DNA from: Baffinella frigidus
Lineage: Eukaryota; Cryptophyceae; Cryptomonadales; Baffinellaceae
Reading direction: 5' to 3'
Assembly: GCA_026770585.1 (NCBI GenBank)
Contig: MU646317.1
Span: 447,825 to 461,254 of the forward strand
Length of the DNA stretch: 13,430 nucleotides
Under the pieces are notes generated by a model. The model was not told the DNA's origin, searched no databases, and saw only the letters and a list, made by a program, of their open reading frames with translations. Shown in pieces: positions 13,335 through 13,430 of the stretch (positions are counted from its first letter, which is position 1; each line of letters begins with the position of its first letter). Position numbers and translations under genes: made by a program.

Positions 13335-13338
<4 letters not shown>
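13195..13338. other. presumed intron at the right edge
   Basis: AT-rich, no coding potential seen. GGTTATAA occurs twice (about 13209 and 13230), and a loose run of about 24-nt units (TTGTGGTACTAGAACC, TTGGTACCAGAAAC, TTTGTGCCAGAAC) covers 13249-13310. Confidence 0.5.

Positions 13339-13430
<92 letters not shown>
13339..13430. repeat. (TA)n microsatellite at contig edge
   Basis: Uninterrupted TA dinucleotides to the end of the window, preceded by a shorter interrupted TA tract from about 13316. The contig probably ends because of it. Confidence 0.97.

Noticed and set aside
1-13430. tRNA, rRNA, spliced-leader or snRNA genes
   Set aside because: I looked for cloverleaf and conserved RNA motifs by eye and found none. 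A covariance-model search would be decisive but was not possible.

Overview
The window looks like nuclear DNA of a eukaryotic microbe. It has a CDC14-type phosphatase, a gene split by GT-AG introns, interstitial plant/alveolate-type telomere-like repeats (TTTAGGG/CCCTAAA) and many short foldback elements. The repeat type and the armadillo-repeat protein style suggest a photosynthetic alveolate such as a chromerid or dinoflagellate, but that placement is an inference. The contig starts in a 95-base G run and ends in a long (TA)n tract, so both edges look like assembly breaks at simple sequence.

Layout. 1-895: no gene; a truncated and a complete copy of a foldback element (family F1) and a 33-bp direct repeat. 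896-2275 (minus): an uninterrupted CDC14-like dual-specificity phosphatase of 459 aa whose stop codon lies in a 14-bp tandem repeat. 2276-7731: about 5.4 kb with no recognisable gene, holding palindromes, at least five foldback or MITE-like elements (most with TA at both ends), two blocks of telomere-like repeats and a dispersed repeat. 7732-13194 (minus): one large spliced gene, 5' end outside the window. Open-frame searching alone shows only its last exon (9 armadillo repeats). I traced seven further exons by matching splice sites, phase and domain continuity, plus a likely eighth (the Cys-rich exon).

Read 5' to 3', the large gene encodes: the end of a ZZ/C1-like zinc finger, a Mind-bomb/KEG-type SH3-like repeat spread over three exons, a Cys-rich module with a CGPxNGC core, two MIB/HERC2-like repeats with WF or WWY cores spread over four exons, an acidic Asp/Ser linker, and the armadillo domain. 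This resembles Mind bomb architecture with armadillo repeats where ankyrin repeats would be. No RING or other catalytic domain is seen here.

Its introns carry the second layer of interest: a related hairpin block in two introns, telomere-like repeat in one intron, a donor site placed in the 3-nt loop of a perfect 10-bp hairpin, and a tandemly duplicated pyrimidine-rich segment that creates three donor-like AG|GTATC sites. The junctions flanking the Cys-rich exon are the unresolved part of the model.
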